A stretch of 64,000 nt of DNA from Alphaproteobacteria bacterium. GTDB lineage: Bacteria; Pseudomonadota; Alphaproteobacteria; MPNO01; UBA830. The translations under genes and the position numbers were made by a program. Positions 48,307 to 56,674 of the stretch are shown piece after piece (position 1 is the first letter of the stretch; each line of letters starts with the position of its first letter). A model generated the notes under the pieces. It made no database searches and had not been told where the DNA came from. It saw only the letters and a program-made list of their open reading frames with translations. Location of the stretch: positions 1-64,000 of the forward strand of contig JAJEBT010000131.1 in the NCBI GenBank assembly GCA_022822405.1. Direction: 5' to 3'.

Positions 48307-50280
48307 TCAGGCGCCGCGCCGCCTCGCGACAAGGGCGCTCTTGATGATCTTGCGCGTCGGCGTCATCGGCATCTGGTCGACGAATTCCAGCTCTTCGGGC
48401 CATTTCATCTTGGCGATGCCGTGCTCGTCGAGCCAGCGGCAGATGTCATCGAGATTGAGGGCGGCGTCCTTGAGAAGCTGGATGTGGACAGCGGCCCTCT
48501 CGCCGAGCACGTTGTCGGGAACGGGCACGATCGCTGAAGCGACCACGGCCGGATGGCGGTCGATCACGGCCTCGACATCCGTCGGATTGATCTTGATGCC
48601 ACCGCGGTTGATGATGTCCTTGACGCGTCCTGTGATGCGGACATCGCCATTGCCGTCGCGGGCCGCGAGATCTCCCGTGCGGAACCAGCCGTCGGCGGTG
48701 AAGGCGTCGCGGTTGGCCTGCTCATTGTCGAAATAGCCTGCGATTACGGAACAGCCGCGGATCTGCAGCTCGCCCTCGCCGCCGTCCTCGACGGAGGAAT
48801 CGTCGGGGCCTGCGATCCGTATCTCGAACGTCGGCGTCGGACCGCCGAGGCTCTCGCACCGCCGTGCGGCCGGGCCGTCGAACGGTGTGTGGAGCCCCAT
48901 GAAGCATTCGCTCATGCCCCACATCTGTCCGACCGAACCGTTGGGCATGGCGTCCTCGAGGGCATGGGCGACCTCGGGAGGACAGGTCGAGCCCGAAATC
49001 GTCGCGATCCGGAGCGACGAAAAGTCGCGCGTCTCGAGGAGGCCAGCGGCCATGCTGCCGGCGATGTGAGCGGGTGCCGCGAACAGCACCGACGGGCGGC
49101 CGGTCTCGATCAACTCCGCCAGGCCCTCGGGGCTGAACGCCGGCATCAGCAGGCCGGCGGCGCCCGCCATCAGCGTCAGGTTCATGACGCAGATGCCGAA
49201 GGCGTGGGTGAACGGCGGCAGTCCGAGCACGATGTCGTCGGGCGCCAGCGCATAGAGGGCGGCCGCATTCCGGTTGTTCGAGAGCATCGTGTGATAGTTG
49301 TGGACGACCGCCTTTGGCGCCGCCGACGTCCCCGATGTGAAGCACAGGATTGCAGGGTCGGCGGCAACCGGGGGATTGGCAATGCCGGTGGCCGCGGCCG
49401 CGTCGCGCAGCTGCGCCAGCGACAGCGTGCCGGGCGGCGCGCTGTCGCTGGCGACGATCACGTGCTCAAGCGTTGCAATGGAATCGCGCAGCGCCAGCAT
49501 GGTCGCCGGCGCATCATGGGAGTCAGTTGCGGGGCCGCACAGCACTGCGCGGGTGCGGCCGTGGCGCAAAAGCGGTTCCATCTCTCCGCCGCGATACGGC
49601 ATGTGCATCGGCGAGACGATGGCGCCGATCATCGTCGCCGCGAAATAGAAGGTCATGAAATCCAGCGTGTTGGGAAGCTGGACTCCGACCACGTCACCCT
49701 TGCGGATCCCGAGCTCGAGAAGCCCGTTGGCGGTGTGCAGCGCCGCCTCGAAGACCTCGCCGTAGGTCATCTCGGCGCCACCCTCGCGCGCGGCCGGCCT
49801 ATCCGGGGCCTCCTCCGCGCGAGCGGCGAGCCAGGAGGCGACCGTGTCGGCGTTCCAGTGGCCGTCGCGCAGGAACCGGGTAGCGTGCGCGGAATCGAAC
49901 GCCAGCGCGCCACGGAGCGCCAGTGCCTCGGCGCTGAAGGCGAAGCGGTCCTCGTGAGGGGTGAAGCGCTCGGCGCGGAAGCGGCGGCCGCCGCCAAGAT
50001 CGTAGAGCCGCGGATACCGCCGCCGGTTGAAGCGGCGGTGTTCGGTCATGACGCGGATATAGGTGACCTGCTCGCGGGTCAGTCCGAGCTTGCGCGCGAT
50101 CTCCGGGTCGGAGAGGCCGGCGTTCTCGCGCTGGCGCTCGATTTCCTCCCAGTCGAGCTCGCGGACCGGGTCGCCGCGCCGGATCTGGTAGTTGTGGCTT
50201 AGTTCGAAGATGGTGTCGCCGTAAGTGCCGATGAGGGCTTCGGTGACGCCGATCTGGTCGCGGCGAAGTCCGCGGCTCAT
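48307..50280 (-). CDS. Adenylate-forming acid-CoA ligase with extra N-terminal HTH-like domain
   Basis: A 657-residue class I adenylate-forming enzyme that would activate a carboxylic acid as its AMP then CoA ester. The ATP loop CFTSGTSAAPKAVVHNY, the WFRTGDLAARDGNGDVRITGR hinge region (first half) and the C-terminal catalytic Lys in PTRKIIKSAL are present. Before the ligase core, residues 1 to about 115 form an added domain with a helix-turn-helix-like segment LSDPEIARKLGLTREQVTYI (57-76) and an arginine-rich stretch. ATG 50280 overlaps the stop of the upstream iron-sulfur gene as ATGA, so the two proteins are made together. The acid is unknown. Confidence 0.83.
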   Translation of the reverse strand: MSRGLRRDQIGVTEALIGTYGDTIFELSHNYQIRRGDPVRELDWEEIERQRENAGLSDPEIARKLGLTREQVTYIRVMTEHRRFNRRRYPRLYDLGGGRRFRAERFTPHEDRFAFSAEALALRGALAFDSAHATRFLRDGHWNADTVASWLAARAEEAPDRPAAREGGAEMTYGEVFEAALHTANGLLELGIRKGDVVGVQLPNTLDFMTFYFAATMIGAIVSPMHMPYRGGEMEPLLRHGRTRAVLCGPATDSHDAPATMLALRDSIATLEHVIVASDSAPPGTLSLAQLRDAAAATGIANPPVAADPAILCFTSGTSAAPKAVVHNYHTMLSNNRNAAALYALAPDDIVLGLPPFTHAFGICVMNLTLMAGAAGLLMPAFSPEGLAELIETGRPSVLFAAPAHIAGSMAAGLLETRDFSSLRIATISGSTCPPEVAHALEDAMPNGSVGQMWGMSECFMGLHTPFDGPAARRCESLGGPTPTFEIRIAGPDDSSVEDGGEGELQIRGCSVIAGYFDNEQANRDAFTADGWFRTGDLAARDGNGDVRITGRVKDIINRGGIKINPTDVEAVIDRHPAVVASAIVPVPDNVLGERAAVHIQLLKDAALNLDDICRWLDEHGIAKMKWPEELEFVDQMPMTPTRKIIKSALVARRRGA

Positions 50281-51188
50281 CGGCTGTCCGCCGCCCGCGC
50301 GTTGCGACGGCGGATCGGATCGGCCATCGGCGCCTGGGTCGCAATCGGGCAGACCCGCATGCATTCGAAGCACTGGGCCAGCAGCCCGCCGGAGCCGACC
50401 GACATCTTGTACCACAGCATCTTGTTGTCAGGGCCGAACAGGAGATCTTCGCGCTCGCCTTCGTCGCCGCTGCCGATGGCGGCTTCGAACAGGTCGGGCA
50501 GAGTCTCGTATTGCTGCGTCATCTCCGCGCAGGCCGCCATGTCGTAGCGCATCTCGCTCTGCCTGCCGTCCTCGTCGATGTCGCCGGACAGGCACTGGAC
50601 CGGGCAGAACTTCATGCACGGGGTCTGGCCGGACCTGCGGAACAGATCGACGCAGGACGGCGTCGGGCACGGGTTGTCCTCCATAGGCCGGTCCGGCGGC
50701 AGTTCGAGTTCGGTGAACACCGAGGCGAAATACATGTAGCCGAACTCCGGATGCAGGAGGATGTCGCCGGCAAGCGAACGCGCGCCGATGCCCGCGATCT
50801 CGGCGTGCAGCTTCAGGCTCTGGAACGGCGTCCGCGGGCCGGCCTCCGGGTCCATGTCCGGCGGACAGTAGATCGCGCGCCGGCCATAGGTGTTCTCGAT
50901 GAAGAAGGCGCAGCCATAGGCGATCGTGTAGGCGCGGGTCTCGGTCGAACCGAAATAGCTCATCGCGCGGGCAGGTATGCTCCAGGCGCCCTGGGTCTGG
51001 CCGCCGACGCCGAGCGCGATGATCGAGCGCGCCCGCGGCCACAGGTCGCTCGGCCGGTGGCCCTCCGGAGCGATGCGCTCGATCACGTCTATGTCAGCCA
51101 CGCCGGCAGCGAGGGCACCCTTGCGGAGGCAGTAGCCGAGTATCTTCTCTTTCGCTTCCTGGGGGTCGATCTCGGATCCTGGCGCCAT
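50277..51188 (-). CDS. Two-cluster iron-sulfur protein (epoxyqueuosine-reductase/dehalogenase-like)
   Basis: A 303-residue protein. The N-terminal two thirds resemble the core of reductive-dehalogenase and QueG-type proteins (SIIALGVGGQTQG, then an RAxxY region), but no corrinoid-binding domain is obvious. The cysteine-rich part has C174, C179, C191, C195 followed by Pro, and C199, then C273-x2-C276-x3-C280 followed by Pro, enough for two [4Fe-4S] clusters. No signal peptide, so it is cytosolic. It is the first gene of a coupled pair with the adenylate-forming ligase, which suggests it supplies electrons for reduction of the CoA ester or acid; that is inference. Confidence 0.75.
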   Translation of the reverse strand: MAPGSEIDPQEAKEKILGYCLRKGALAAGVADIDVIERIAPEGHRPSDLWPRARSIIALGVGGQTQGAWSIPARAMSYFGSTETRAYTIAYGCAFFIENTYGRRAIYCPPDMDPEAGPRTPFQSLKLHAEIAGIGARSLAGDILLHPEFGYMYFASVFTELELPPDRPMEDNPCPTPSCVDLFRRSGQTPCMKFCPVQCLSGDIDEDGRQSEMRYDMAACAEMTQQYETLPDLFEAAIGSGDEGEREDLLFGPDNKMLWYKMSVGSGGLLAQCFECMRVCPIATQAPMADPIRRRNARAADSR

Positions 51189-51592
51189 CTCCGGAACTCC
51201 CTCGATTGCCGCGCGCGGTTTCGCGCTTCGCGCGTCTTCTCTCTAGACGAAGGTTGCCTGTTTCTCAACCCGCCAGCCCATGGCCAAGCCTTCGGGGCGT
51301 CGCCGATCGTTATCCATGCGCCCTGCCTTCGTGTTGATGGTAGACGAAGCGGAGCTTGTCTTCCGACGGGAGGGCCTGGATGCGAACCCGGTTCCATGTC
51401 GCGTGCCTCGCAGGTTGCCTTTCCAGGGATGAGGCTGTCTACTCGCCGTCGGCTGAGACGCCGCACGTTTCTCTCCCTCGCTGTTGTATCGAGCAGAAAC
51501 GGGCAGCGCCCTGGCTCCGATTGCAGGGTTCGAGGAGAGATGAGGGGTGTTTTTTCATTTGGTTAACACCGAAGGTGCGGGCGAGGTGTGAT
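51189..51592. other. Intergenic, no gene recognised
   Basis: About 400 bases between the minus-strand iron-sulfur gene and a short plus-strand frame. A hairpin GGTGTT-N13-AACACC lies around 51546-51570 with a T run inside. No coding signal was recognised. Confidence 0.4.
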
Positions 51593-51838
51593 GTGAACAG
51601 ACCTGTCATCGTCGGTGCCGCTGCCGCGGCAATAGTCGTGGCGGCCATCGTGCTCACGTTCTTCATCGACCGGAAACCAGATGACCCCGTCCGGAAACCT
51701 TCATCCCTGTGGGAGCGGGAAGCGCCGGCGCAGGCATTGGTAACCCGCTCGCCGAACCGTCATGGCGGCGGGCCTCGTACGGCAATCGAATGGGGAGGGC
51801 AGGAGGCTGCCGTCCCACTGCCGACCGCTGCGGGATGA
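51593..51838 (+). CDS. Possible small single-span membrane protein
   Basis: An 81-residue frame from GTG 51593, with AGG six bases upstream. Residues 3-24 (RPVIVGAAAAAIVVAAIVLT) form a good transmembrane anchor followed by charged FIDRKPDDP and a Pro/Gly/Arg-rich remainder. The start resembles the anchor of alphaproteobacterial LysM-domain proteins, so this may be a truncated remnant of one. The rest has no recognised domain. It could also be a non-gene. Confidence 0.3.
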   Translation: MNRPVIVGAAAAAIVVAAIVLTFFIDRKPDDPVRKPSSLWEREAPAQALVTRSPNRHGGGPRTAIEWGGQEAAVPLPTAAG

Positions 51839-51980
51839 CCACCGGCACCGGCGCTGGTATAAGGCCGCAGACGCGGTGCCGGTCAGGTTCGCGGCCACGG
51901 CTGCTGCGGGCCCTTCCGGTCCGGCTCGGCAAGCTGGCCGGGTCTCTGGGATCCGCGCAACGCAGCGGGAGAACGCGGGA

Positions 51981-52979
51981 ATGGCAAACGATATCGAGCT
52001 GACCTTGGCGACTTGGGACTACGACCATGTGCGCGACATCGCCTCGGGCGCGGTCAAACCGAAGGGGATCAGGATCACCCATCTCGAGATGGAGGTCGAG
52101 GAGATCTTCTATCGCTTTGCCAAGTCTCTCGAATGGGACGTCTCGGAACTGTCCTTCGCCAAGTACTGCTCAATCCTCTCCCAGGATGATCCGCCGATCA
52201 CCGGCATCCCGGTGTTCGTCAGTCGCGTGTTCCGCCATTCGGCATTTTATATCCGGAGCGACGGCAGCATCGGGTCGTCGGAGGATCTCAAGGGAGGGCG
52301 GATCGGGATTCCGGAATGGTCGCAGACGGCGACCGTCTATGCCCGCGGCTGGCTCCATCATCACGGTGGCGTCGCGCTCGACGAGGTCGAATGGGTCCAG
52401 GCTGGCGTCAACGCGCCGGGCCGTATCGAAATGGCCGATCTCCGGCTGCCCGAGGGCGTGCGTTATGTCCAGGTGCCGGACAGGTCGCTTGCGGACATGC
52501 TTCTTGCCGGCGACATAGACTGCATGATCTCGGCGCATCCCCCGGCCGTGTTCGAGCAGGGCCATCCCGGCGTCACGCGCCTGTTTCCCGATTACCGGCC
52601 GGTCGAGGAGGCATATTTCGAGGACACCGGCATCTATCCGATCATGCACACGATAGCCATCCGCCGCGATGTCTATGAACGCAACCGCTGGATCGCCCGC
52701 AATCTCATGACCGCGTTCGAGGAGGCCCGGGACCGCAGCGTTGCGCGCCTGACCAGTGTTACGGCATCGCAGATACCTGTGCCCTGGGGCTACGAGAATG
52801 CCGGACGCATCGGCGCGAAGGTGTTCGGCGGGAACGGACTCTGGCCCTATGGAATCGAGGCCAACCGCGTTACCATTGATGCGTTCCTCCAGTACTGCCA
52901 CGAGCAGGGCGTCTGCCACCGCAGGCTGACGCCGGAGGAGCTGTATGCACCGGAAGCCATGAGCGAGTTCGTGATATGA
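51981..52979 (+). CDS. 4,5-dihydroxyphthalate decarboxylase-like protein
   Basis: A 332-residue protein with a periplasmic-binding-protein-type fold but no signal peptide, matching the 4,5-dihydroxyphthalate decarboxylase (Pht5) family. Typical parts are LATWDYDHVRDIASGAV at the start, the middle segment GGRIGIPEWSQTATVYARGW, and GDIDCMISAHPP. Members decarboxylate or bind aromatic acids. ATG 51981 has GGGA four bases upstream; the longer open frame lacks homology. The next gene overlaps by 4 bases. Its presence beside the ligase/iron-sulfur pair and the amidohydrolase suggests a shared aromatic-acid pathway. Confidence 0.8.
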   Translation: MANDIELTLATWDYDHVRDIASGAVKPKGIRITHLEMEVEEIFYRFAKSLEWDVSELSFAKYCSILSQDDPPITGIPVFVSRVFRHSAFYIRSDGSIGSSEDLKGGRIGIPEWSQTATVYARGWLHHHGGVALDEVEWVQAGVNAPGRIEMADLRLPEGVRYVQVPDRSLADMLLAGDIDCMISAHPPAVFEQGHPGVTRLFPDYRPVEEAYFEDTGIYPIMHTIAIRRDVYERNRWIARNLMTAFEEARDRSVARLTSVTASQIPVPWGYENAGRIGAKVFGGNGLWPYGIEANRVTIDAFLQYCHEQGVCHRRLTPEELYAPEAMSEFVI

Positions 52980-53554
52980 AGACCGATTCCCTGAAGCTGT
53001 TGATAAGGTCCCTTGCACCTGTCATTGTCGTCGCCGTCATGACAGCATCACCACATACCCCGCAAGCCGCCGATCTTGAGAACACGATCTATCTTGAGCT
53101 CAAGGACGGGCGGGTAGTCATCGAGTTGCTGCCCGCGCTCGCCCCCAACCATGTGGGGCGCATCAAGGAGCTTGCCCGCGAGAAATTCTATGACGGGCTG
53201 AAGTTCCACCGTGTCATCGACGGCTTCATGGTGCAGACCGGCGATCCCAGAGGCGACGGCACCGGGGGATCCGACAAGCCCGATCTCAGGGCCGAATTCT
53301 CCTCCGAGCCGCATGTGCGCGGCATCGCCTCGATGGCGCGGGCGCAGGATCCCCACAGCGCCAACAGCCAGTTCTTCATCGTGCTCGCCGATTCCAACTT
53401 TCTCGACGGGCAGTACACGGTCTGGGGGCGCGTCGTCTCGGGCATGGAGTTCGTCGACCGGATCAAGAAGGGCGACCGCGCGCGCAACGGCGTGGTGGTC
53501 GATCCCGACAGGATCGGAACCATGCGGGTTGCCGCTGACGTGGAGGGCAAGTAG
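52976..53554 (+). CDS. Exported cyclophilin-type peptidylprolyl isomerase
   Basis: A 192-residue proline isomerase with a signal peptide (residues 1 to about 32, cleaved near PQAA), so it works in the periplasm. The cyclophilin active site is clear in LKFHRVIDGFMVQTGDPRGDGTGG and SQFFIVLADSNFLDGQYTVWGRV. ATG 52976 overlaps the preceding stop as ATGA, which couples it to the decarboxylase-like gene. Functionally it is probably a general folding factor. Confidence 0.92.
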   Translation: MKTDSLKLLIRSLAPVIVVAVMTASPHTPQAADLENTIYLELKDGRVVIELLPALAPNHVGRIKELAREKFYDGLKFHRVIDGFMVQTGDPRGDGTGGSDKPDLRAEFSSEPHVRGIASMARAQDPHSANSQFFIVLADSNFLDGQYTVWGRVVSGMEFVDRIKKGDRARNGVVVDPDRIGTMRVAADVEGK

Positions 53555-53558
53555 CGCC

Positions 53559-54200
53559 CTACCGCGGGCGCACGAACGCCGCCCGCGCCCGTTCGACCCT
53601 CTCGTGCGCGAAACATCCCGCGATGTGGTCGTTCACCATACCCATAGCCTGCATGAAGGCGTAGGCCGTGGTCGGGCCCACGAAAGACCATCCCCGCCGT
53701 TTGAGTTCCTTTGACAGCGCCGTCGATTCAGCCGTCTTGCCGAGGGTCCGGAGCGTCGCATAGTCGATGACCGGGGGCCGCGCCTCGGGGTCCGGTTCCC
53801 ACTTCCAGAAGAACGCGCCGAGAGAACCGTACTCTTCCGCCATCTCACGGGCGCGGCGAGCATTGTTGATCGTGGCCTCGATCTTGCCGCGATGGCGGAT
53901 GATGCCGGTGTCCTGGAGAAGGGCGGAGATTTCGCCGTCGCCAAAGCCGGCAACCGTCTCGTAATCGAAGTCCGCGAACGCGCGGCGGAAATTCTCCCGC
54001 TTGCGAAGGATGGTCAGCCAGGACAGGCCGGACTGGAAACCCTCAAGGCAGATCTTCTCGAACAGGCGTCGATCGTCGGCGACCGGCATGCCCCACTCAT
54101 TGTCGTGATAGGCGATGTAGACCGGGTCGTCGCCAGGCCAGAAGCACCGTGCACGACCATCGGTCGCAAGAATCAGGCCTTCTGCAATCTGTCCGGACAT
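53559..54200 (-). CDS. tag: DNA-3-methyladenine glycosylase I
   Basis: A 213-residue helix-hairpin-helix base-excision enzyme that removes 3-methyladenine from alkylated DNA. The zinc ligands correspond to C19 and H32 (RCFWPG, AYHDNEWG) and the late H-x3-C pair in VNDHIAGCFAH. The conserved EKICLEGFQSGLSWLTIL and the GTGIIRHRGKI-like segment DTGIIRHRGKIEATINNA hold the active site. It converges on the cyclophilin gene with a 4-bp gap. The first 13 residues before RARCF may be an over-long start. Confidence 0.94.
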   Translation of the reverse strand: MSGQIAEGLILATDGRARCFWPGDDPVYIAYHDNEWGMPVADDRRLFEKICLEGFQSGLSWLTILRKRENFRRAFADFDYETVAGFGDGEISALLQDTGIIRHRGKIEATINNARRAREMAEEYGSLGAFFWKWEPDPEARPPVIDYATLRTLGKTAESTALSKELKRRGWSFVGPTTAYAFMQAMGMVNDHIAGCFAHERVERARAAFVRPR

Positions 54201-54273
54201 GGTGGCGACTCGCCGTGGGGGAGGTGTTAGCTTCCGGCACTAAACCACGAAACGCTGCTGCTGTCCCGACCCA

Positions 54274-55584
54274 ATGACTCGTGAAAGCCATCGCCGGGTC
54301 TGGCGCATCGCTGGCCCGATCATCGTCTCCAACGTCTCGGTGCCGCTCCTCGGAGCCGTCGACACGTTCGTGATGGGGCATCTCCCAGAACCGAAATTCC
54401 TCGGCGCGGTGGCAGTCGGGGCAATGATCTTCACTTTCCTCTACTGGGGTTTCGGATTCCTGCGGATGGGGACGGGCGGTTTGACGGCGCAGGCCTTCGG
54501 CGCCCGCGACGGCGACGAGGTGCGCGCGTGCCTGGCGCGTGCCGCCATCATCGCGGTTCCGGTGTCGCTGGCCCTGATCCTGGTGCAGTATCCGGTGTCC
54601 CTGGCCGCGCTGGCGCTCGTCGACGCCTCGCCGGCGGTCGAGGACCTCGCGCAGGCATATTACTCGGTGCGGATCTGGGGCGCGCCGGCGACGTTGATGA
54701 ACTTCGCGCTGCTGGGCTGGTTCATCGGTTGCCGGCAGGCGCGGACCGCGCTCTGGCACCAGCTCTTCCTCAACGGCGCCAACATCGTCCTCGACCTCGT
54801 CTTCGTTCTCGGTCTCGGATGGGATGTCGAGGGTGTCGCGGCAGCCACGGTCATTGCCGAATTCGGCGCCATGGGCCTCGGGCTGTGGCTTGCACGCCCG
54901 ATTCTGAGGCGAGTGGGCGGCGCCTTCGTCCGCGAACGCATTCTCGACCGCGCCGAGCTCCGGCGTACCTTCGTGCTGAGCGTGGACATCTTCGTGCGCA
55001 CGGTATGCCTGGTGTTCGCCTTTGCCTATTTCACAGCGCGCGGCGCCGCGTTCGGGGATGTCGTGCTCGCCGCCAACGCGATCCTCCTCAATTTCCAGAC
55101 CTTCATGGCGCATGCGCTGGATGGGTTTGCCCATGCAGCCGAGACCCTTGGCGGCAGTGCCGTCGGCGCCCGCGACCGCCGGGAGTTCCGCGAGGCCGTG
55201 CGGACATCGGCATTGTGGGCGCTGATAGCTGCCGTCGGCTTCGCCGCGGTGTATGTGGCCGGAGGACCGTTGATCATCGATCTCCTGACCGGGATTGCCG
55301 AGGTCCGGAATACGGCGCGGGACTATCTCGTCTGGTCGCAGGTCCTGCCACTGGTATCGGTGATACCGTTCGTGCTCGACGGCGTGTTCCTTGGTGCCAC
55401 GCGCGGGCGCACCATGCGGAACGCCATGGTGGCCTCGCTGGCCGTTTACCTCGTTGCGTGTGCTGGCCTGATCCCGGTATGGGGAAACCACGGGTTATGG
55501 GCCGCCCTGACGATCTTCATGGGAACGCGGGGGATCACGCTGCTGGCACGCTATCCCGCCCTCGAACGCTCGGTCGGCCGCTGA
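54274..55584 (+). CDS. MATE family efflux transporter (DinF-like)
   Basis: A 436-residue inner-membrane exporter with 12 hydrophobic helices in two similar halves, typical of multidrug and toxin extrusion proteins driven by protons or sodium. The N-terminal IAGPIIVSNVSVPLLGAVDT and the following GFLRMGTGGLTAQAFGARD are family hallmarks of the DinF branch. It diverges from tag across 73 bp, an arrangement that could tie it to stress response, but no LexA box was identified with confidence. Confidence 0.9.
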   Translation: MTRESHRRVWRIAGPIIVSNVSVPLLGAVDTFVMGHLPEPKFLGAVAVGAMIFTFLYWGFGFLRMGTGGLTAQAFGARDGDEVRACLARAAIIAVPVSLALILVQYPVSLAALALVDASPAVEDLAQAYYSVRIWGAPATLMNFALLGWFIGCRQARTALWHQLFLNGANIVLDLVFVLGLGWDVEGVAAATVIAEFGAMGLGLWLARPILRRVGGAFVRERILDRAELRRTFVLSVDIFVRTVCLVFAFAYFTARGAAFGDVVLAANAILLNFQTFMAHALDGFAHAAETLGGSAVGARDRREFREAVRTSALWALIAAVGFAAVYVAGGPLIIDLLTGIAEVRNTARDYLVWSQVLPLVSVIPFVLDGVFLGATRGRTMRNAMVASLAVYLVACAGLIPVWGNHGLWAALTIFMGTRGITLLARYPALERSVGR

Positions 55585-55629
55585 CCCCGCCGTCAGCCGA
55601 TACCTGTCGGCAGCATGGCTGATGCCGAG

Positions 55630-56394
55630 CTATTCGGGGTCGCGATATTCGATGCCGTTGATGAAATCCACCACTGCCGGAACGATCGGATTGTCCATCT
55701 CCTCGTGGACATGCGCGATCAGACCGGCCGCGCGGCCGACGGCGGCGACCGAGCGCATCACCGCGACCGGGAAGTCGATCTCGTTGAGCACCGCGCCGAG
55801 GGCTCCGGTGACGTTGAGCGTCAGCGGCTTGCCGCGGGCGCTCTCGATCTCCTCTCCGAGGATCCGCGCCAGTTCGATGTAGCGGCCCTCGCAGCCGGCC
55901 TCGGCCGCAATCTTGAACATCCGGTCGGCCCGCGGATCGGTCGGGAAGTAGTAGGGGTGGCCGTAACCCGGGATGAACCTCTTCTGTTCGCGGAAACGCC
56001 GCACGACGCCCGCGGCCCATTCCCGCGCGTCTCCCTCCGCAGCTGCGCCTTCCCTGTAGAGCGCCCCGGCGCCGGCCATGGTTCCGGCAAACTTGTTGCC
56101 GACCATCATCGCGCCGGCGATCATCGGAAGCTGCACGTCGTCGGGCAGCGAGTCATGGACCATGCGTGCGACGAGCGCAGTCGGCGTCAGCCCGTGATCC
56201 ATCAGGATCACCATGCAGGCGTCGAAGACCCGGACCTTCTCGGGAGCGAGCTCACGCCCGGTGACGATAAAGTAGAAGGTTTCAGAGAATGACTTCTCGC
56301 CGACGATCTCGTTCAGCACGTCCTTTCCGCGCATGCGGAAACGCTGGGTATCTGAGGTGGGCGTGCCGATCCTGGTGTGGGGTTCGTCGGCCAT
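55630..56394 (-). CDS. Citrate synthase-family citryl-CoA lyase-like protein
   Basis: A 254-residue protein, shorter than citrate synthase (about 430), matching the small citryl-CoA lyase branch of the fold. The core has MVHDSLPDDVQLPMIAGAMM, GYGHPYYFPTDPRADRMF with its His, and GLIAHVHEEMDNPI near the C-terminus. It may cleave citryl-CoA or a related acyl-CoA into acetyl-CoA and an oxo acid. ATG 56394 is selected because GGAGG lies nine bases upstream. It is divergent from gentisate dioxygenase across a palindrome-bearing region, so joint control of aromatic breakdown products is plausible. Confidence 0.83.
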   Translation of the reverse strand: MADEPHTRIGTPTSDTQRFRMRGKDVLNEIVGEKSFSETFYFIVTGRELAPEKVRVFDACMVILMDHGLTPTALVARMVHDSLPDDVQLPMIAGAMMVGNKFAGTMAGAGALYREGAAAEGDAREWAAGVVRRFREQKRFIPGYGHPYYFPTDPRADRMFKIAAEAGCEGRYIELARILGEEIESARGKPLTLNVTGALGAVLNEIDFPVAVMRSVAAVGRAAGLIAHVHEEMDNPIVPAVVDFINGIEYRDPE

Positions 56395-56674
56395 GGTCTT
56401 GGTCCTCCTGACGGTGATGGTTCGGCTGTCCGACGCGGCAGCCGGTGCCGCCGGACCGGGCTGGACCGGCGGCATTGGGCACCGCCGGCGCCCGATGAAC
56501 CCTGCCACCATCCCGGTGCCCGCACAAGCGCACGGAGCATGCGCCCGGCGCCGGATCGGGCGCGCCGGCCGCCATCATTGCGGCCTGTTCCAGGCCGGGG
56601 CCACCCCCGGCCTGCCGTTTGCCGGCACCCTTTCTGTGTTACTATTCTGCGCTGTCAAAGCGGGAGACGGAGTC
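56395..56674. promoter_or_regulatory. Divergent control region with 10-bp palindrome
   Basis: Between the citryl-CoA-lyase-like gene (minus) and gentisate dioxygenase (plus). A perfect 10-bp inverted repeat CAGGCCGGGG-CCAC-CCCCGGCCTG lies at 56591-56614, immediately before a candidate promoter TTGCCG (56619-56624), 18-bp spacer, TATTCT (56643-56648). A smaller repeat GGCCTG-TTC-CAGGCC overlaps its left end. The layout suits a regulator binding next to the promoter. Confidence 0.5.
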
